Shown here in pieces: positions 7,762 to 16,239 of a stretch of 64,000 nt of DNA. The notes beneath the pieces are model-generated. The model ran no database searches, was not told the origin of the DNA, and worked only from the letters and a program-made list of their open reading frames with translations. The stretch is from the NCBI RefSeq assembly GCF_965223285.1, contig NZ_OZ244997.1, positions 2,356,001 to 2,420,000 of the forward strand. The letters are read 5' to 3'. Origin of the DNA: Leptofilum sp965223285 (lineage in GTDB: Bacteria; Chloroflexota; Anaerolineae; Promineifilales; Promineifilaceae). The position numbers and the translations under genes were made by a program. Numbering within the stretch: the stretch's first letter is position 1; each line of letters begins with the position of its first letter.

Positions 7762-8556
7762 TCACCGATTACCGAAGGCCGGACTGCGCTTTTGCTGGAA
7801 CGCCTTTAATGCTTCCAAATGATCTGGTTCTGCCCAGAGATTGACGAACAGATCGATTTCTAACTGGTTGACGGCTGTGGGATTGGCGTGGCTGGCAGCG
7901 TAGATGAGCTGCTTGCTGGCGGCGAGGGCGTGTTGGGGGAGCTTGATGAGAGAATGAGCCATTTGGGAAACGGCCGTCTCTAATTCCCCCACATCCACCA
8001 CCTGCTGCACCAAGCCGAGCTGTTTGGCCTCCTGCGCGTCAAACACGCGGGCCGTGAGCAGCAAATCGAGGGCCCGCGCCTGGCCCAGCAGGTTAACCAA
8101 TCGCCCCGTGCCGCCCCAGCCGGTGCAGAGGGCGTTGCGCACCTGGGCAAAACAAAAGCGGGCGTGGCTGGCGGCCAGCCGCAAATCGCAGGCGGTTAAG
8201 ATTTCACAACCACCCCCAAACGCATCGCCGTTAACGGCCGCAATGATGGGGAGAGGCAACTGCGTTAGTTGGGTAAGTGCTTGGGTCATCACCCGGTTCA
8301 GCCGCGCCCCAGCTTCACGTTCTGGATGTTGACTCAGCTCCTTCAAATCGCCACCAGACACAAACGCCTTGTCACCTGTACCGGTGATGATGAGGACGCG
8401 AACGGCCGTATCTGCTGCCACAGCTGCCCCAATTTGCGCCACCGCCTCAGCAAACTGCGCCTGTGCTTTCCAATTCAAGGCATTCCGCGCCTCCGGTCGG
8501 TTGACGCGCAGTGTGGCAATGCCATCTTCTATCGTTAAGATAATTTCATCATTCAT
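7762..8556 (-). CDS. Enoyl-CoA hydratase/isomerase family protein
   Basis: A crotonase-fold enzyme acting on acyl-CoA thioesters. From the ATG at 8554-8556 (MNDEIILTIEDG) it is 264 aa, the usual family length. A longer reading from TTG at 8592 adds residues without family similarity. The first oxyanion-hole segment is AFVSGGDLKEL and the second is PIIAAVNGDAFGGGCEILTACDLRLAA. The position of the usual first catalytic Glu reads GGGCEI, and the second, further on, is hard to assign (WGGTGRLVNLLG), so hydratase versus isomerase cannot be told. No obvious ribosome binding site precedes the start. Confidence 0.88.
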   Translation of the reverse strand: MNDEIILTIEDGIATLRVNRPEARNALNWKAQAQFAEAVAQIGAAVAADTAVRVLIITGTGDKAFVSGGDLKELSQHPEREAGARLNRVMTQALTQLTQLPLPIIAAVNGDAFGGGCEILTACDLRLAASHARFCFAQVRNALCTGWGGTGRLVNLLGQARALDLLLTARVFDAQEAKQLGLVQQVVDVGELETAVSQMAHSLIKLPQHALAASKQLIYAASHANPTAVNQLEIDLFVNLWAEPDHLEALKAFQQKRSPAFGNR

Positions 8557-8641
8557 GCGGGGAGTGTACTGGTTGCAAGCAGCAAGTGGCAAGCCACCCC
8601 GTCACCTTGTCACCCGTTCGCCTTGTCACTAAACTCCCCCC

Positions 8642-9214
8642 ATGAAACTTTCCCTGCGCGGCGTGCTGGCTTACTTGCTGGCAACGGCCGTCTTCCTCAT
8701 CATCCTCATTGCGGTGGGCGTGTTTGATCCTAAACCCGTAGGAGAACTGCAACGTACGCTGCCTGGGACCAGCCTCACCGTGAACCAACGGGGGCAAACG
8801 GTTGTTTGGCTTGATGAACCGCTGCCGGATGGCGATTTTTCTGTGCGGGGAACGGCCGTGTTGCAAGAAGGGAATCCAGACAGCGGCATCGGGCTGGCAG
8901 TTGGCAGCGAGGCCCATGCGTTTGTGGTGGCCGTGTCGCCGTTGGGGTACGTGCTGGTGCAGCATGGGGATGAAGTGGTGCTGCCCTGGCAGCCGTGGCC
9001 ACACGTGCGGGCAGACAACACACCAAACGAAATCTGGATTGACGTGCGAGGAAACGAGATAACTGTGCGGCTCAATCGGGAGCTGCTGTGGCAAGGAACT
9101 GCTGCCCTGGAAACGCGACGGTTGGGACTGTTTAGCGAAGGATTTGGTGGGGAAACGGCCGTTTACACCATCTCCACCATCGAAATTTTTGCCACAGAGA
9201 ACACAGAGGATTAA
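8642..9214 (+). CDS. Membrane-anchored beta-sandwich protein, function unknown
   Basis: A 190-aa protein with one N-terminal membrane anchor (VLAYLLATAVFLIILIAVGV) and an exported domain of alternating strands (LTVNQRGQTVVWL, FSVRGTAVLQ, GIGLAVGSEAHAFVVAVSP, EIWIDVRGNEITVRLNRELL). This resembles LamG/DUF1080-like jelly rolls that bind sugars, but no signature residue settles it. The last residues (IFATENTED) are encoded by a CACAGAG-type intergenic repeat, so the natural C-terminus was overwritten or extended by repeat insertion. It is divergent from the enoyl-CoA hydratase gene. Confidence 0.7.
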   Translation: MKLSLRGVLAYLLATAVFLIILIAVGVFDPKPVGELQRTLPGTSLTVNQRGQTVVWLDEPLPDGDFSVRGTAVLQEGNPDSGIGLAVGSEAHAFVVAVSPLGYVLVQHGDEVVLPWQPWPHVRADNTPNEIWIDVRGNEITVRLNRELLWQGTAALETRRLGLFSEGFGGETAVYTISTIEIFATENTED

Positions 9215-9360
9215 GAGGCTTTCTCTCAGGAACTGCGCAATGAAGACTACAAAAGTCTCGTTCTCTCTGGGAGTTACATCATTAGACCCAAGACTTTTGT
9301 AGTCTAATTAGGGCGAATGTGTAAGTCCTACTCTAAAATCTCTGTGTACTCTGTGGCTCT
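9187..9360. repeat. CACAGAG-word repeat, copy 2, split by a MITE-like element
   Basis: The left arm TTTTTTGCCACAGAGAACACAGAGG and right arm CTCTGTGTACTCTGTGGC form one inverted repeat. Its centre is occupied by a full GACTACAAAAGTC element (9228-9329), so the second element probably inserted into the first. The left arm supplies the last codons of the upstream gene. Confidence 0.7.
9228..9329. repeat. MITE-like element, GACTACAAAAGTC family, copy 2
   Basis: Inverted relative to copy 1 at 926-1026. It ends in TTAGGGCGAATGTGTAAGTCCT and has the inner pair GACTACAAAAGTCTC / GACTTTTGTAGTC. Length is about 102 bp. Confidence 0.75.
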
Positions 9361-9365
9361 TTCAT

Positions 9366-9701
9366 TTAATTTACATCCACTAGCTCAACATCAAAAATGA
9401 GGACAGCGTTGGGGGGAATGACACCTCCGGCACCGCGAGCGCCATAGCCCAGGTCTGGCGGGATAATCAGCGTCGCTTTGCCGCCAACTTTCATGAGGCT
9501 GATGCCTTCATCCCAGCCGGGAATCACCTGGCCAGTGCCGAGCAAAAATTCAATCGGCTCGCCACGCTTAAACGAATTGTCAAACTCTTTGCCATTCTCC
9601 AGCTGGCCTTTGTAATGTACCGAAACGCGCTCCCCGCGCTTGGGAGCTTTGCCCGTGCCAGCTTCGGTTTCAATGTATTGCAAACCGCTCTCTGTTTTCA
9701 T
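9366..9701 (-). CDS. FKBP-type peptidyl-prolyl isomerase, cytosolic
   Basis: A 111-aa single FKBP domain without signal peptide, catalysing cis-trans isomerisation of proline bonds in protein folding. Family marks are VSVHYKGQLENGKEFDNSF, PIEFLLGTGQVIPGWDEGI and the closing strand AVLIFDVELVDV. The active-site aromatic and Asp positions (Y in VHYKG, D in FDNS, W in GWDEG) are kept. It starts two bases after the stop codon of the three-domain FKBP lipoprotein gene on the same strand, so the pair is one operon giving an extracellular and a cytosolic form. Confidence 0.95.
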   Translation of the reverse strand: MKTESGLQYIETEAGTGKAPKRGERVSVHYKGQLENGKEFDNSFKRGEPIEFLLGTGQVIPGWDEGISLMKVGGKATLIIPPDLGYGARGAGGVIPPNAVLIFDVELVDVN

Positions 9702-9703
9702 GA

Positions 9704-10984
9704 TTATTCCTCCGTTTCGGCCTTTTCTAAACCTAAAACTTCGACTTCAAAGATAAGATTGCCTTCAGGCGCATTGTCAACTTGATCACCGTAGGCCAGT
9801 TCTGGTGTTAGCACAAATTGGGCCACGCTGAGGTTTTCCAGCAGCAGCAGCGCTTCATCCCAGCCTGGGGAAATTTGCTCCAGGCCCACAATGACAGGCA
9901 CCGGCTGACCAAAGTTGTAGGAGGATTCCAGTTGAGTGCCATCTTCTTCCCAAACGGTGTAATGCAGCGTCACGGTATCCCCTGCTTCAATCGCTTCGCC
10001 CGTACCTGGGGTAATCACAAACAGCTTTAGGCCGCTGTCGGTAACGGCATAATCGGATTCATCGACCGAAACGGGTGGCGGCGCAGGCGTGGGGGTTGGC
10101 GGGGGTGGCGAAATGCCCAGCAGTTCCATCTCAAAAATGAGGGTGGCATTGGGCGGAATGGTGCCGTTAGGCGACCCTTCTTCACCCAAACCAAGTTCGG
10201 GCGGCAAAACCATTTGCACGTTGTCGCCTACCTGCATTAGCAGAACGGCTTCGTCCCAACCAGGCAAGATTTGCTCATCACCCACAATAAATTCTATGGG
10301 GGAGGCAGCGCGGGAATCGGCAAAGAGGGTGCCATCTTCAAACCAGCCTGTGAAATGGACTGTGACCACCTCACCCATTTCCGGCGTATCACCGTCGCCT
10401 TCGGCCAAGAAGATGTATTGCAGGCCGCTGTCGGTGACAATGTAATCATCGGGATCAACTGTAGTGGGGGGAACGGCCGTTGGCGGGGGCGCAGGGGTTG
10501 GCACAGCATCTACGGCAACCAGCTCCACATCAAAAGTGAGCGTCGAGTTGCCAGGAATGGGGCCATAATCGTTGGCACCGTAGGCCAACTCTGGTGGGAT
10601 GATGAGCTGGGCTTTGCCACCTTCGCGCATAAGGGCAATGCCTTCATCCCAGCCGGGAATGACGCTGCCCTGGCCTAAAACAAAGCTAAAGGGATCGCCA
10701 CCAGCGGAACTATCAAATTCAGTGCCATCTGCTAAGGTGCCGGTGTAATGGACGCTTACCAGGTCACCGGGCTGTGCCTGAACGCCGGTTCCGGCTTCGA
10801 CTTCCACATACTCCAGCCCAGAGGCGGTCACGCGGGAACCGCCCTCTTCGCTTACGGCATCGCTGGTTTCGCCATCATTGGCCTGGGGCGTGGCGGGGCC
10901 GCAGGCAGCTACCAGCAAGCCAAGCAGCATGGCCGCAAGCAGGAGGTAGTGCCAGTTGCGGGCATTTGTTTTTTGTATCTTCAC
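9704..10984 (-). CDS. Exported lipoprotein with three FKBP domains
   Basis: A 426-aa protein starting at GTG with AAGGAGAACCTA before it. A lipoprotein signal ends in LLVAACGP, so it should be anchored on the outer face of the membrane. Three FKBP domains follow at about 55-155, 185-290 and 315-420, separated by proline/threonine-rich linkers (PTPAPPPTAVPPT, PPPPTPTPAPPP). Domain 1 is best preserved (VSVHYTGTLADGTEFDSS, GSVIPGWDEGI). Domain 2 keeps VHFTGWFEDGTLF, and domain 3 (LHYTVWEEDGTQLES, EQISPGWDEAL) has lost several usual residues and may act in binding only. The role is probably folding of exported proteins. Confidence 0.92.
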   Translation of the reverse strand: MKIQKTNARNWHYLLLAAMLLGLLVAACGPATPQANDGETSDAVSEEGGSRVTASGLEYVEVEAGTGVQAQPGDLVSVHYTGTLADGTEFDSSAGGDPFSFVLGQGSVIPGWDEGIALMREGGKAQLIIPPELAYGANDYGPIPGNSTLTFDVELVAVDAVPTPAPPPTAVPPTTVDPDDYIVTDSGLQYIFLAEGDGDTPEMGEVVTVHFTGWFEDGTLFADSRAASPIEFIVGDEQILPGWDEAVLLMQVGDNVQMVLPPELGLGEEGSPNGTIPPNATLIFEMELLGISPPPPTPTPAPPPVSVDESDYAVTDSGLKLFVITPGTGEAIEAGDTVTLHYTVWEEDGTQLESSYNFGQPVPVIVGLEQISPGWDEALLLLENLSVAQFVLTPELAYGDQVDNAPEGNLIFEVEVLGLEKAETEE

Positions 10985-11079
10985 TAGGTTCTCCTTATGG
11001 TTCGGTCTTCACAAAAAGGCCGGAACAGCAAACGGCCGTTCCGGCAACAAATTTCTTCAATTTAAGTTGGAAACAGGGG

Positions 11080-11088
11080 ATTGTATCA
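11080..11088 (-). promoter_or_regulatory. Possible extended -10 of the FKBP operon
   Basis: On the minus strand TGATACAAT, within TTCGTGATACAATCC. The same 15-mer precedes the polymerase I gene (15490-15498). Extended -10 promoters need only a weak -35, and none is obvious here. Confidence 0.4.
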
Positions 11089-11136
11089 CGAACTGGCAGG
11101 ATCGAAATTGATCAGGATGATTTTCACCCGTCTCTC

Positions 11137-11241
11137 AGTAACTTACGTTACGCAGCGAGATTTCAAAAGTCTACTATCTCTCTGGCAAATCGCGGGACTG
11201 TGCGCAAGACTCTTGAAATCTTTGCTTGGAAGTGCGTAACT
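11137..11241. repeat. GATTTCAAAAGT inverted repeat, copy 1
   Basis: Outer arms AGTAACTTACG / GCGTAACT, inner arms AGATTTCAAAAGTCT / AGACTCTTGAAATCT, about 105 bp in total. It fills the space between convergent and divergent genes and has relatives at 15422-15482 and 18628-18735. Confidence 0.65.
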
Positions 11242-11267
11242 GTGGTTTGTAAACTGCCTGCTCGATT

Positions 11268-11927
11268 CTACTTGTTTTTACTAGAACGAGGCCGAATGTT
11301 TTCCAGGGAAAATTGCGTAGGGTACTTGGCTTCAACGCCATCGTAAAACGTTTTTAGCTGGGCGAGTACGGCCGTTTCTCCAATTTCTGGCTCAATCGGC
11401 GCACCAATGCCAATGGTTTTACGGCCGTAATCGAGCGACACTGGAATGATGGGCACGCCCGCCTCTTTGGCAATGTAAAAGAAACCCATCTTCCAATGCG
11501 GCACCAGTTTGCGCGTGCCTTCAGGCGACAATCCCAGCAGGAATTGATCACGCTGTTGGAACTGAACGGCCGTTTGCGCCACCACCCCATGCGCCGCCCG
11601 ACGATCTACCGATACGCCCCCCATCCACAGCAGCAATGGTTTAAGTGGACCGCTGACAAAGGTATGCTTGCCTAGCCAATACACCCGGGCCTGGACGGCA
11701 AACAGGGCCACCATTGCCAGGGGAAAATCCCAATTAGAGGTATGCGGTGCGCCAATGAGTACCATTTTGGGCAGATTTGGCACCTGCCCCTCAAAACGCC
11801 AGCCAACCAGACGCAAAATGCCGCGCCCAACCCAGCGCGATACCCGGTTCCCCCAGCGAGGAATCGCGTCCCCAAGGAATGGGGAATTGAGGGGGTCACC
11901 TTTTGATAGCTGTTCAGTTGGGTGCAT
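11268..11927 (-). CDS. Lysophospholipid acyltransferase family protein (PlsC-like), copy A
   Basis: A 219-aa glycerolipid acyltransferase of the PlsC/AGPAT fold, membrane-associated. Motif I (H-x4-D) is HTSNWD in LIGAPHTSNWDFPLAMV, motif III is LSPEGTRK, and the motif II region is GGVSVDRRAAHG. The start at the ATG ending at 11927 is preferred because the sequence before it belongs to the preceding gene, which stops 5 bp upstream. It is a tandem paralogue of the neighbouring gene (WDFPLAM, VDRRAA, PEGTR and VDYGRK-type segments shared). It probably acylates lysophosphatidate or a related lipid. Confidence 0.88.
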   Translation of the reverse strand: MHPTEQLSKGDPLNSPFLGDAIPRWGNRVSRWVGRGILRLVGWRFEGQVPNLPKMVLIGAPHTSNWDFPLAMVALFAVQARVYWLGKHTFVSGPLKPLLLWMGGVSVDRRAAHGVVAQTAVQFQQRDQFLLGLSPEGTRKLVPHWKMGFFYIAKEAGVPIIPVSLDYGRKTIGIGAPIEPEIGETAVLAQLKTFYDGVEAKYPTQFSLENIRPRSSKNK

Positions 11928-11931
11928 GGCA

Positions 11932-12510
11932 CTAAAAATGGGTTTGGTTTTTACCTTGAAGGCCCTTGAATCGCGCTTGCAGCAGTGGCAAATCTGTTTC
12001 CACATCTCCGCTAGGGATAAACGGTTCGGTGATGGTGAGGATTTTACGGCCGTAATCTACCAAAACCGGCACGATGGGAACATTAGCCCCGTGGGCAATG
12101 TGGTAAAAACCAGTGCGCCACCGGTTCACCTGGCTGCGCGTTCCCTCCGGGGCAATCGCCAGCACAATTTTGGCGCGTTTCTGGATGGCTTCAATCGTCT
12201 GCCCCACCGTGCCGTTGGCCGCACGACGATCTACCGGCACGCCGCCAAGCCAATCCCACACGTAAGAAAATGGCTTCACGAAAAACTCGCGCTTGGCCAT
12301 CCAGTTAAAGCGAACGCCTGTGTAAAAAATAAGGTTCATTGCCAAGGGAAAGTCCCAGTTGGTGGTGTGCGGTGCGCCAATAATAATCATTTTGGGCAAA
12401 TTGGGCAGCGCACCCACAACTTGCCAGCCACTAATTTTGAAAAAGAACGCCGCAATCGCTCTCGAAAGGCGATTGCCACGCCGAGGAAGTTGGTCAATCT
12501 GATTTGTCAT
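11932..12510 (-). CDS. Lysophospholipid acyltransferase family protein (PlsC-like), copy B
   Basis: A 192-aa acyltransferase with H-x4-D motif HTTNWD (IIIGAPHTTNWDFPLAMN), GGVPVDRRAANG and IAPEGTRSQVNRWRTGFYHIA. It is first of a two-gene operon with its tandem duplicate. The products differ mainly at their N- and C-termini, suggesting different acceptor or acyl preferences. There is no clear hydrophobic segment apart from the N-terminal amphipathic region (RLSRAIAAFFFKISGW). Confidence 0.88.
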   Translation of the reverse strand: MTNQIDQLPRRGNRLSRAIAAFFFKISGWQVVGALPNLPKMIIIGAPHTTNWDFPLAMNLIFYTGVRFNWMAKREFFVKPFSYVWDWLGGVPVDRRAANGTVGQTIEAIQKRAKIVLAIAPEGTRSQVNRWRTGFYHIAHGANVPIVPVLVDYGRKILTITEPFIPSGDVETDLPLLQARFKGLQGKNQTHF

Positions 12511-12540
12511 GTGTCTCTTAGGAATTTGGAGGCTGAAATT

Positions 12541-12590
12541 CGGAGATTGGCAGCTAATTTGCCAATCTCCAATCTCTAATCTCCGATTTT
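12541..12590. repeat. GAGATTGG-word inverted repeat, copy 2
   Basis: CGGAGATTGGC, AGCTAATTT, GCCAATCTCC, then AATCTCTAATCTCCG. It is a snapback repeat between the polymerase I stop and the acyltransferase start. The same words occur at 5541-5580 and 49031-49073. Confidence 0.7.
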
Positions 12591-15387
12591 AATCTTTTAA
12601 CTCTAACCAGTTATACCCCGTGCTGGCATCAACTTTCAAGGGGACATCCAGGCTAAATGCGCCAGACATGGTGCTGACGACCAGCTCACGCACCTCATCC
12701 AGCTCTGCCTCTGGCACTTCTAGCAGCAGTTCATCGTGCACTTGCAGCAACATTTTCGCTTCGTAATGGGCCAGCTTCTCATGCAAATGGAGCATGGCAA
12801 TTTTCACAATGTCAGCGGCCGTGCCCTGAATAGGATGGTTGATTGCTTCGCGCTCTGCCCGCAGGCGCGCCTGCATATTGCTGCCGCTCTGCGGCATTTT
12901 GAAGACGGGGAAGTACCGTCGCCGCCCCAACAAAGTTTCTACGTAGCCATCCTCTTTTGCTTTTTGCTTGGTTTCTGCCAAATATTTTTGGATGCCAGGG
13001 AAGCGGGCGAAGTAATCTTTGATGTAGTTTTCGGCTTCGGCCAGCGTTAGCTCAGAGTCACGCGCCAGACGGAACGCCCCCATGCCGTAGATGAGGCCAA
13101 AGTTCACCGCTTTGGCAAAGCGACGCTGGTTGTAGGTTACGTCGTCCAGATCAATGCCGTAAACGGCCGCTGCCGTGGTGCGGTGAATATCTTGATCCTG
13201 TCGGAATGCTTCTAGCAAGGCCGCATCCTGGCTGACGTGGGCCAAAATGCGCAGCTCCACCTGCGAATAATCTGCGGCCAGGAAGATGTGCCCAGGTTTC
13301 GCTACAAAACCGCGCCGAATTTGCTGCCCCACTTCGCTGCGAATGGGGATATTTTGCAAGTTGGGGTTGCTGCTGGCAATGCGCCCGGTGATGGCCCCCG
13401 TTTGGTTGAAGCTGGTGTGAATACGGCCGTCTTCCTTATTCACCAACTCCGGCAGGGCATCAACATAGGTGCTTTTGAGCTTGCCCAATTCCCGGTATTC
13501 CAAAATGGCCGTAATCATGCCCGTTTTCTTTTCTTGCTCGGTTGCTTTCAGGCTTTCCAGCACGCTGGCAGCCGTGGAGTAATGTCCGCTGCGCGTTTTC
13601 TTTAATCCCTCAACGGGATAGTCCAGCTTGGTGAACAAAACATCGCTCATTTGCTGGGTGGAGTTGATGTTGAATGGCTCCCCGGCAATGTCGTGAATTT
13701 TGGTTTCCAGCTGCCGCAGCCGCGCCGCCAAATCTTGCGACATCTGCCGGAAGAAATCCAGATCAACGCCAATGCCTGCCTGCTCCATCGCTGAAAGCAC
13801 CGGGATTAGCGGCATTTCCAAGTCAAGAATTTTTTCCAGATTTTTTTCTCGCACCTCTTCTTTCAGAGGAGACACTAGCCGCAGCGTCATGTCGGCATCG
13901 GCTGCACCATATGGAGCGGCAGCCTCAATGGGTACCTCGGCAAACGTTTTTTGCGCTTTCCCCTTGCCAATGAGCAGCTCAATCTCAGTCATTTCGGCCC
14001 CCAGGCGGTGGCGAGACAAATCTTTTAACCCTTTGTGCTTGGTGGCGGGGTCCGTCAGCCATTCGGCAATCATCGTGTCGAAGCTGATGGGCGTTACGCG
14101 CAGGCCGTACCGGTCTAGAATTGTATAATCATATTTGGCGTTGTGGGCCACCTTGCCAATGTTGGGGTTGGTAAATGCGTCACGCAGGGCGTCCAGCACA
14201 GTTTGCAGCGGCAGTTGATCTTCGGCCAGCTCTGGCTCGCCAGCAAACAAGGACATCTGCCCGCTGCTGCTCTGCGCTTCGTTGGCCAAATGCCCCACCG
14301 GAATGTAATACCCTACCGGTGGTTTCACCGCGATGCAGAGGCCCACTAATTCGGCCGTTGTTTTGTCCAGGCCTGTTGTTTCCACATCAAAGGCGATGAG
14401 TTCGGCTCTGTTTAGCTGTTTAACGAGTGCATCTAGCTGCGCCTGGGTCTGCACAATCACGGTTTCGGTTGGTTTGGTAACAGATTGCGGCTCATCGATC
14501 TCAACCTGGTCCCCCAATCCTTCTACTAATATGTTGGTTAGCGAGCGAAATTCTAGCTCTCGGAAGATATCTAGGACGGGATTGGGATCAAAATCGTGGG
14601 CCACACACGCTTCCAAGTCCAGCTTGATAGGCGCATCCGTAACGATGCGGGCGAGTTTCTGGCTGAGGTAGGCACTTTCTTTGCCTTCAGCTAGCTTCTT
14701 GCCCATTGCGCCTTTAATGTCGTCTACGTTCTCATAAACTGCATCCAGGGTTTCGTATTGGGTGAGGAGTTTTACGGCCGTTTTCGCCCCCACCCCTCGT
14801 ACACCGGGAATATTATCGCTAGTGTCGCCCACCAGGGCTTTGTAATCCACCACCTGATCGGGCCGTACGCCAAATGCGCCAACCACGCCCTGCTCATCAA
14901 AAATTTCCGGCGGTCGGCTGCCGCGTGCAGGCAATTCTACCTGCGTGTTGTCATCCACAAGCTGCAACAGATCGCGATCCCCGGTGATGATATACACCGG
15001 CACGTCCAGCGGTTTGGCCTGACGCGCCACCGTGCCCAGCACGTCGTCGGCTTCAAAGCCTTCCAGCTCCAAAATAGGAATGTTGAGCGTTTTAATCACC
15101 TCTTTGATGCGCTCAATTTGCAATCGCAATTCATCTGGCATCTTCTCGCGCGTCCCTTTGTACTCTTCAAACATATCGTCCCGAAAAGTGCGCCCCAAAT
15201 CAAAGCTAACGGCAAAATATTGTGGCGGATTGTCGGCCAAAATCCAGTCTAAAACTGTGCGAATAAAGCCAAAGGTCGCATTGGTGGGTTCCCCACTTTT
15301 GGTGGTAAATGCTTCTAAAGGCAGGGCATAAAACATGCGGTAGGCCAGCGCGTGGCCATCTATAAGAACAAGCTGGTTTTTCGACAT
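12589..15387 (-). CDS. polA: DNA polymerase I
   Basis: A 932-aa family A DNA polymerase for repair and Okazaki fragment processing. Order: 5' nuclease/FEN domain (about 1-290, LVLIDGHALAYRMFYALP, EADDVLGT, GDRDLLQLVDD, GDTSDNIPGVRGVG), 3'-5' exonuclease (about 325-500), and polymerase (about 540-932). The exonuclease keeps the metal ligands in AFDVETTGLD, and the later HNAKYDYTIL and YGAADADMT segments look intact, so proofreading is likely active. The polymerase has DYSQVELRILAH (about 705), the finger helix RRFAKAVNFGLIYGMG and QVHDELLLEV (about 884). The start at 15387 is chosen because AAAGGAT precedes it. Confidence 0.97.
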   Translation of the reverse strand: MSKNQLVLIDGHALAYRMFYALPLEAFTTKSGEPTNATFGFIRTVLDWILADNPPQYFAVSFDLGRTFRDDMFEEYKGTREKMPDELRLQIERIKEVIKTLNIPILELEGFEADDVLGTVARQAKPLDVPVYIITGDRDLLQLVDDNTQVELPARGSRPPEIFDEQGVVGAFGVRPDQVVDYKALVGDTSDNIPGVRGVGAKTAVKLLTQYETLDAVYENVDDIKGAMGKKLAEGKESAYLSQKLARIVTDAPIKLDLEACVAHDFDPNPVLDIFRELEFRSLTNILVEGLGDQVEIDEPQSVTKPTETVIVQTQAQLDALVKQLNRAELIAFDVETTGLDKTTAELVGLCIAVKPPVGYYIPVGHLANEAQSSSGQMSLFAGEPELAEDQLPLQTVLDALRDAFTNPNIGKVAHNAKYDYTILDRYGLRVTPISFDTMIAEWLTDPATKHKGLKDLSRHRLGAEMTEIELLIGKGKAQKTFAEVPIEAAAPYGAADADMTLRLVSPLKEEVREKNLEKILDLEMPLIPVLSAMEQAGIGVDLDFFRQMSQDLAARLRQLETKIHDIAGEPFNINSTQQMSDVLFTKLDYPVEGLKKTRSGHYSTAASVLESLKATEQEKKTGMITAILEYRELGKLKSTYVDALPELVNKEDGRIHTSFNQTGAITGRIASSNPNLQNIPIRSEVGQQIRRGFVAKPGHIFLAADYSQVELRILAHVSQDAALLEAFRQDQDIHRTTAAAVYGIDLDDVTYNQRRFAKAVNFGLIYGMGAFRLARDSELTLAEAENYIKDYFARFPGIQKYLAETKQKAKEDGYVETLLGRRRYFPVFKMPQSGSNMQARLRAEREAINHPIQGTAADIVKIAMLHLHEKLAHYEAKMLLQVHDELLLEVPEAELDEVRELVVSTMSGAFSLDVPLKVDASTGYNWLELKD

Positions 15388-15421
15388 GAAAATCCTTTTG
15401 AAATCGAAAATCTTACGGATG

Positions 15422-15482
15422 GATTTCAAAAGTTTTGGCTGTTTTCACGTGATTAGCGGAAGGTAGGGAAACTTTTGAAATC
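15422..15482. repeat. GATTTCAAAAGT inverted repeat, copy 2
   Basis: GATTTCAAAAGTTT at the left and AAACTTTTGAAATC at the right around a 30-bp centre. It lies between the polymerase I start and its likely promoter, so it would be transcribed as a hairpin in the 5' leader. Confidence 0.7.
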
Positions 15483-15489
15483 TTGTCGG

Positions 15490-15498
15490 ATTGTATCA
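15490..15498 (-). promoter_or_regulatory. Possible extended -10 of polA
   Basis: TGATACAAT on the minus strand within TTCGTGATACAATCC, identical to the motif before the FKBP operon. It is about 100 bp upstream of the polymerase start. Confidence 0.4.
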
Positions 15499-15590
15499 CG
15501 AAACGGATGTTCTACCATCACGATAAAGGATCGTTTTAAGATCGAAGGCTCATTACAATCACCGTATATTTGTTTGATTCAGGAGGTTGT

Positions 15591-16117
15591 TATGCAAAAC
15601 AAGCGTGTATTTATGATTGTTGAATGATTCTGGCGATAACCGCAGCTCGACGCGCAGCCTGGTGGCCTTAAAAGCAGCCTGTGATGGCGAGAGTGTGGCA
15701 GAAACGGCCGCTTACAATCCCAACAATTCTGGCTCTCACCCGGCAGCCATCGTGCAATATCTGGGCGGCAGCGAATCCATCTTTGTTTCAACAGATTGGC
15801 CGTATCATCCAGGCAGTTTGGAAGAAGCCGAGCTGGTGGTGTGTTTAGACAATGCCGAAGAGGTGGTCACCGAAACGTGTGAGTACACGCTGGAAGAAGG
15901 CGCAGGTGAGGCAAACATCACGCGCATCTCGCTGGTGGCCGATTATCGTCTGATTGCCACGCAAACGGGCGAAGTTGTCGCTGAAGGCAGTGTGAAAGCC
16001 ATCCCCCGTGAATGCCAAGATGAGGAGACGTTTTCAAACAATGCCAGCTTTAGCTTGCGGGGTGATTACGGGGAAGCATTGGAGACGTTAATTGACGATT
16101 ATTTGGACACGCCATAG
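15591..16117 (+). pseudogene. Damaged gene for a small exported protein
   Basis: A strong ribosome binding site (CAGGAGGTTGTT) precedes an ATG at 15591, but that frame reads only 11 codons (MQNKRVFMIVE) before TGA. The next frame is then open from about 15617 to 16117 and encodes about 166 residues with protein-like composition (SLVALKAACDGESVAETAAY, VSTDWPYHPGSLEEAELVVC, LVADYRLIATQTGEVVAEGSV). The simplest reading is a deletion that removed most of the signal peptide and shifted the frame. Four cysteines in the remainder fit an exported protein. The family is not recognised. Translation could still begin at the TTG at 15617, giving a cytosolic product. Confidence 0.55.
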
Positions 16118-16136
16118 ATTGCTCTCCATCCAAAAA

Positions 16137-16187
16137 GAGTGGTGAACCATGAAACGTTTCAGCCTGGTTCACCACTCTCGGTTTTTA
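16137..16187. terminator. Bidirectional terminator
   Basis: GAGTGGTGAACCA, loop, TGGTTCACCACTC, then GGTTTTT on the plus strand. On the minus strand the stem is followed by TTTTTGG. It sits between the convergent damaged gene and FAS1 gene. Confidence 0.8.
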
Positions 16188-16239
16188 GGGGGCATGCAGC
16201 GTAGTCTTTTGTGCCCTGACAGTCGCTCTTACTCGTCAA

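Noticed and set aside
11080..11100. TCACGAACTGG resembles the SARP-type element
   Set aside because: Only the first hexamer and spacer match; the second hexamer is GCAGGA, there is no matching -10 after 9 bp, and no plus-strand gene follows.
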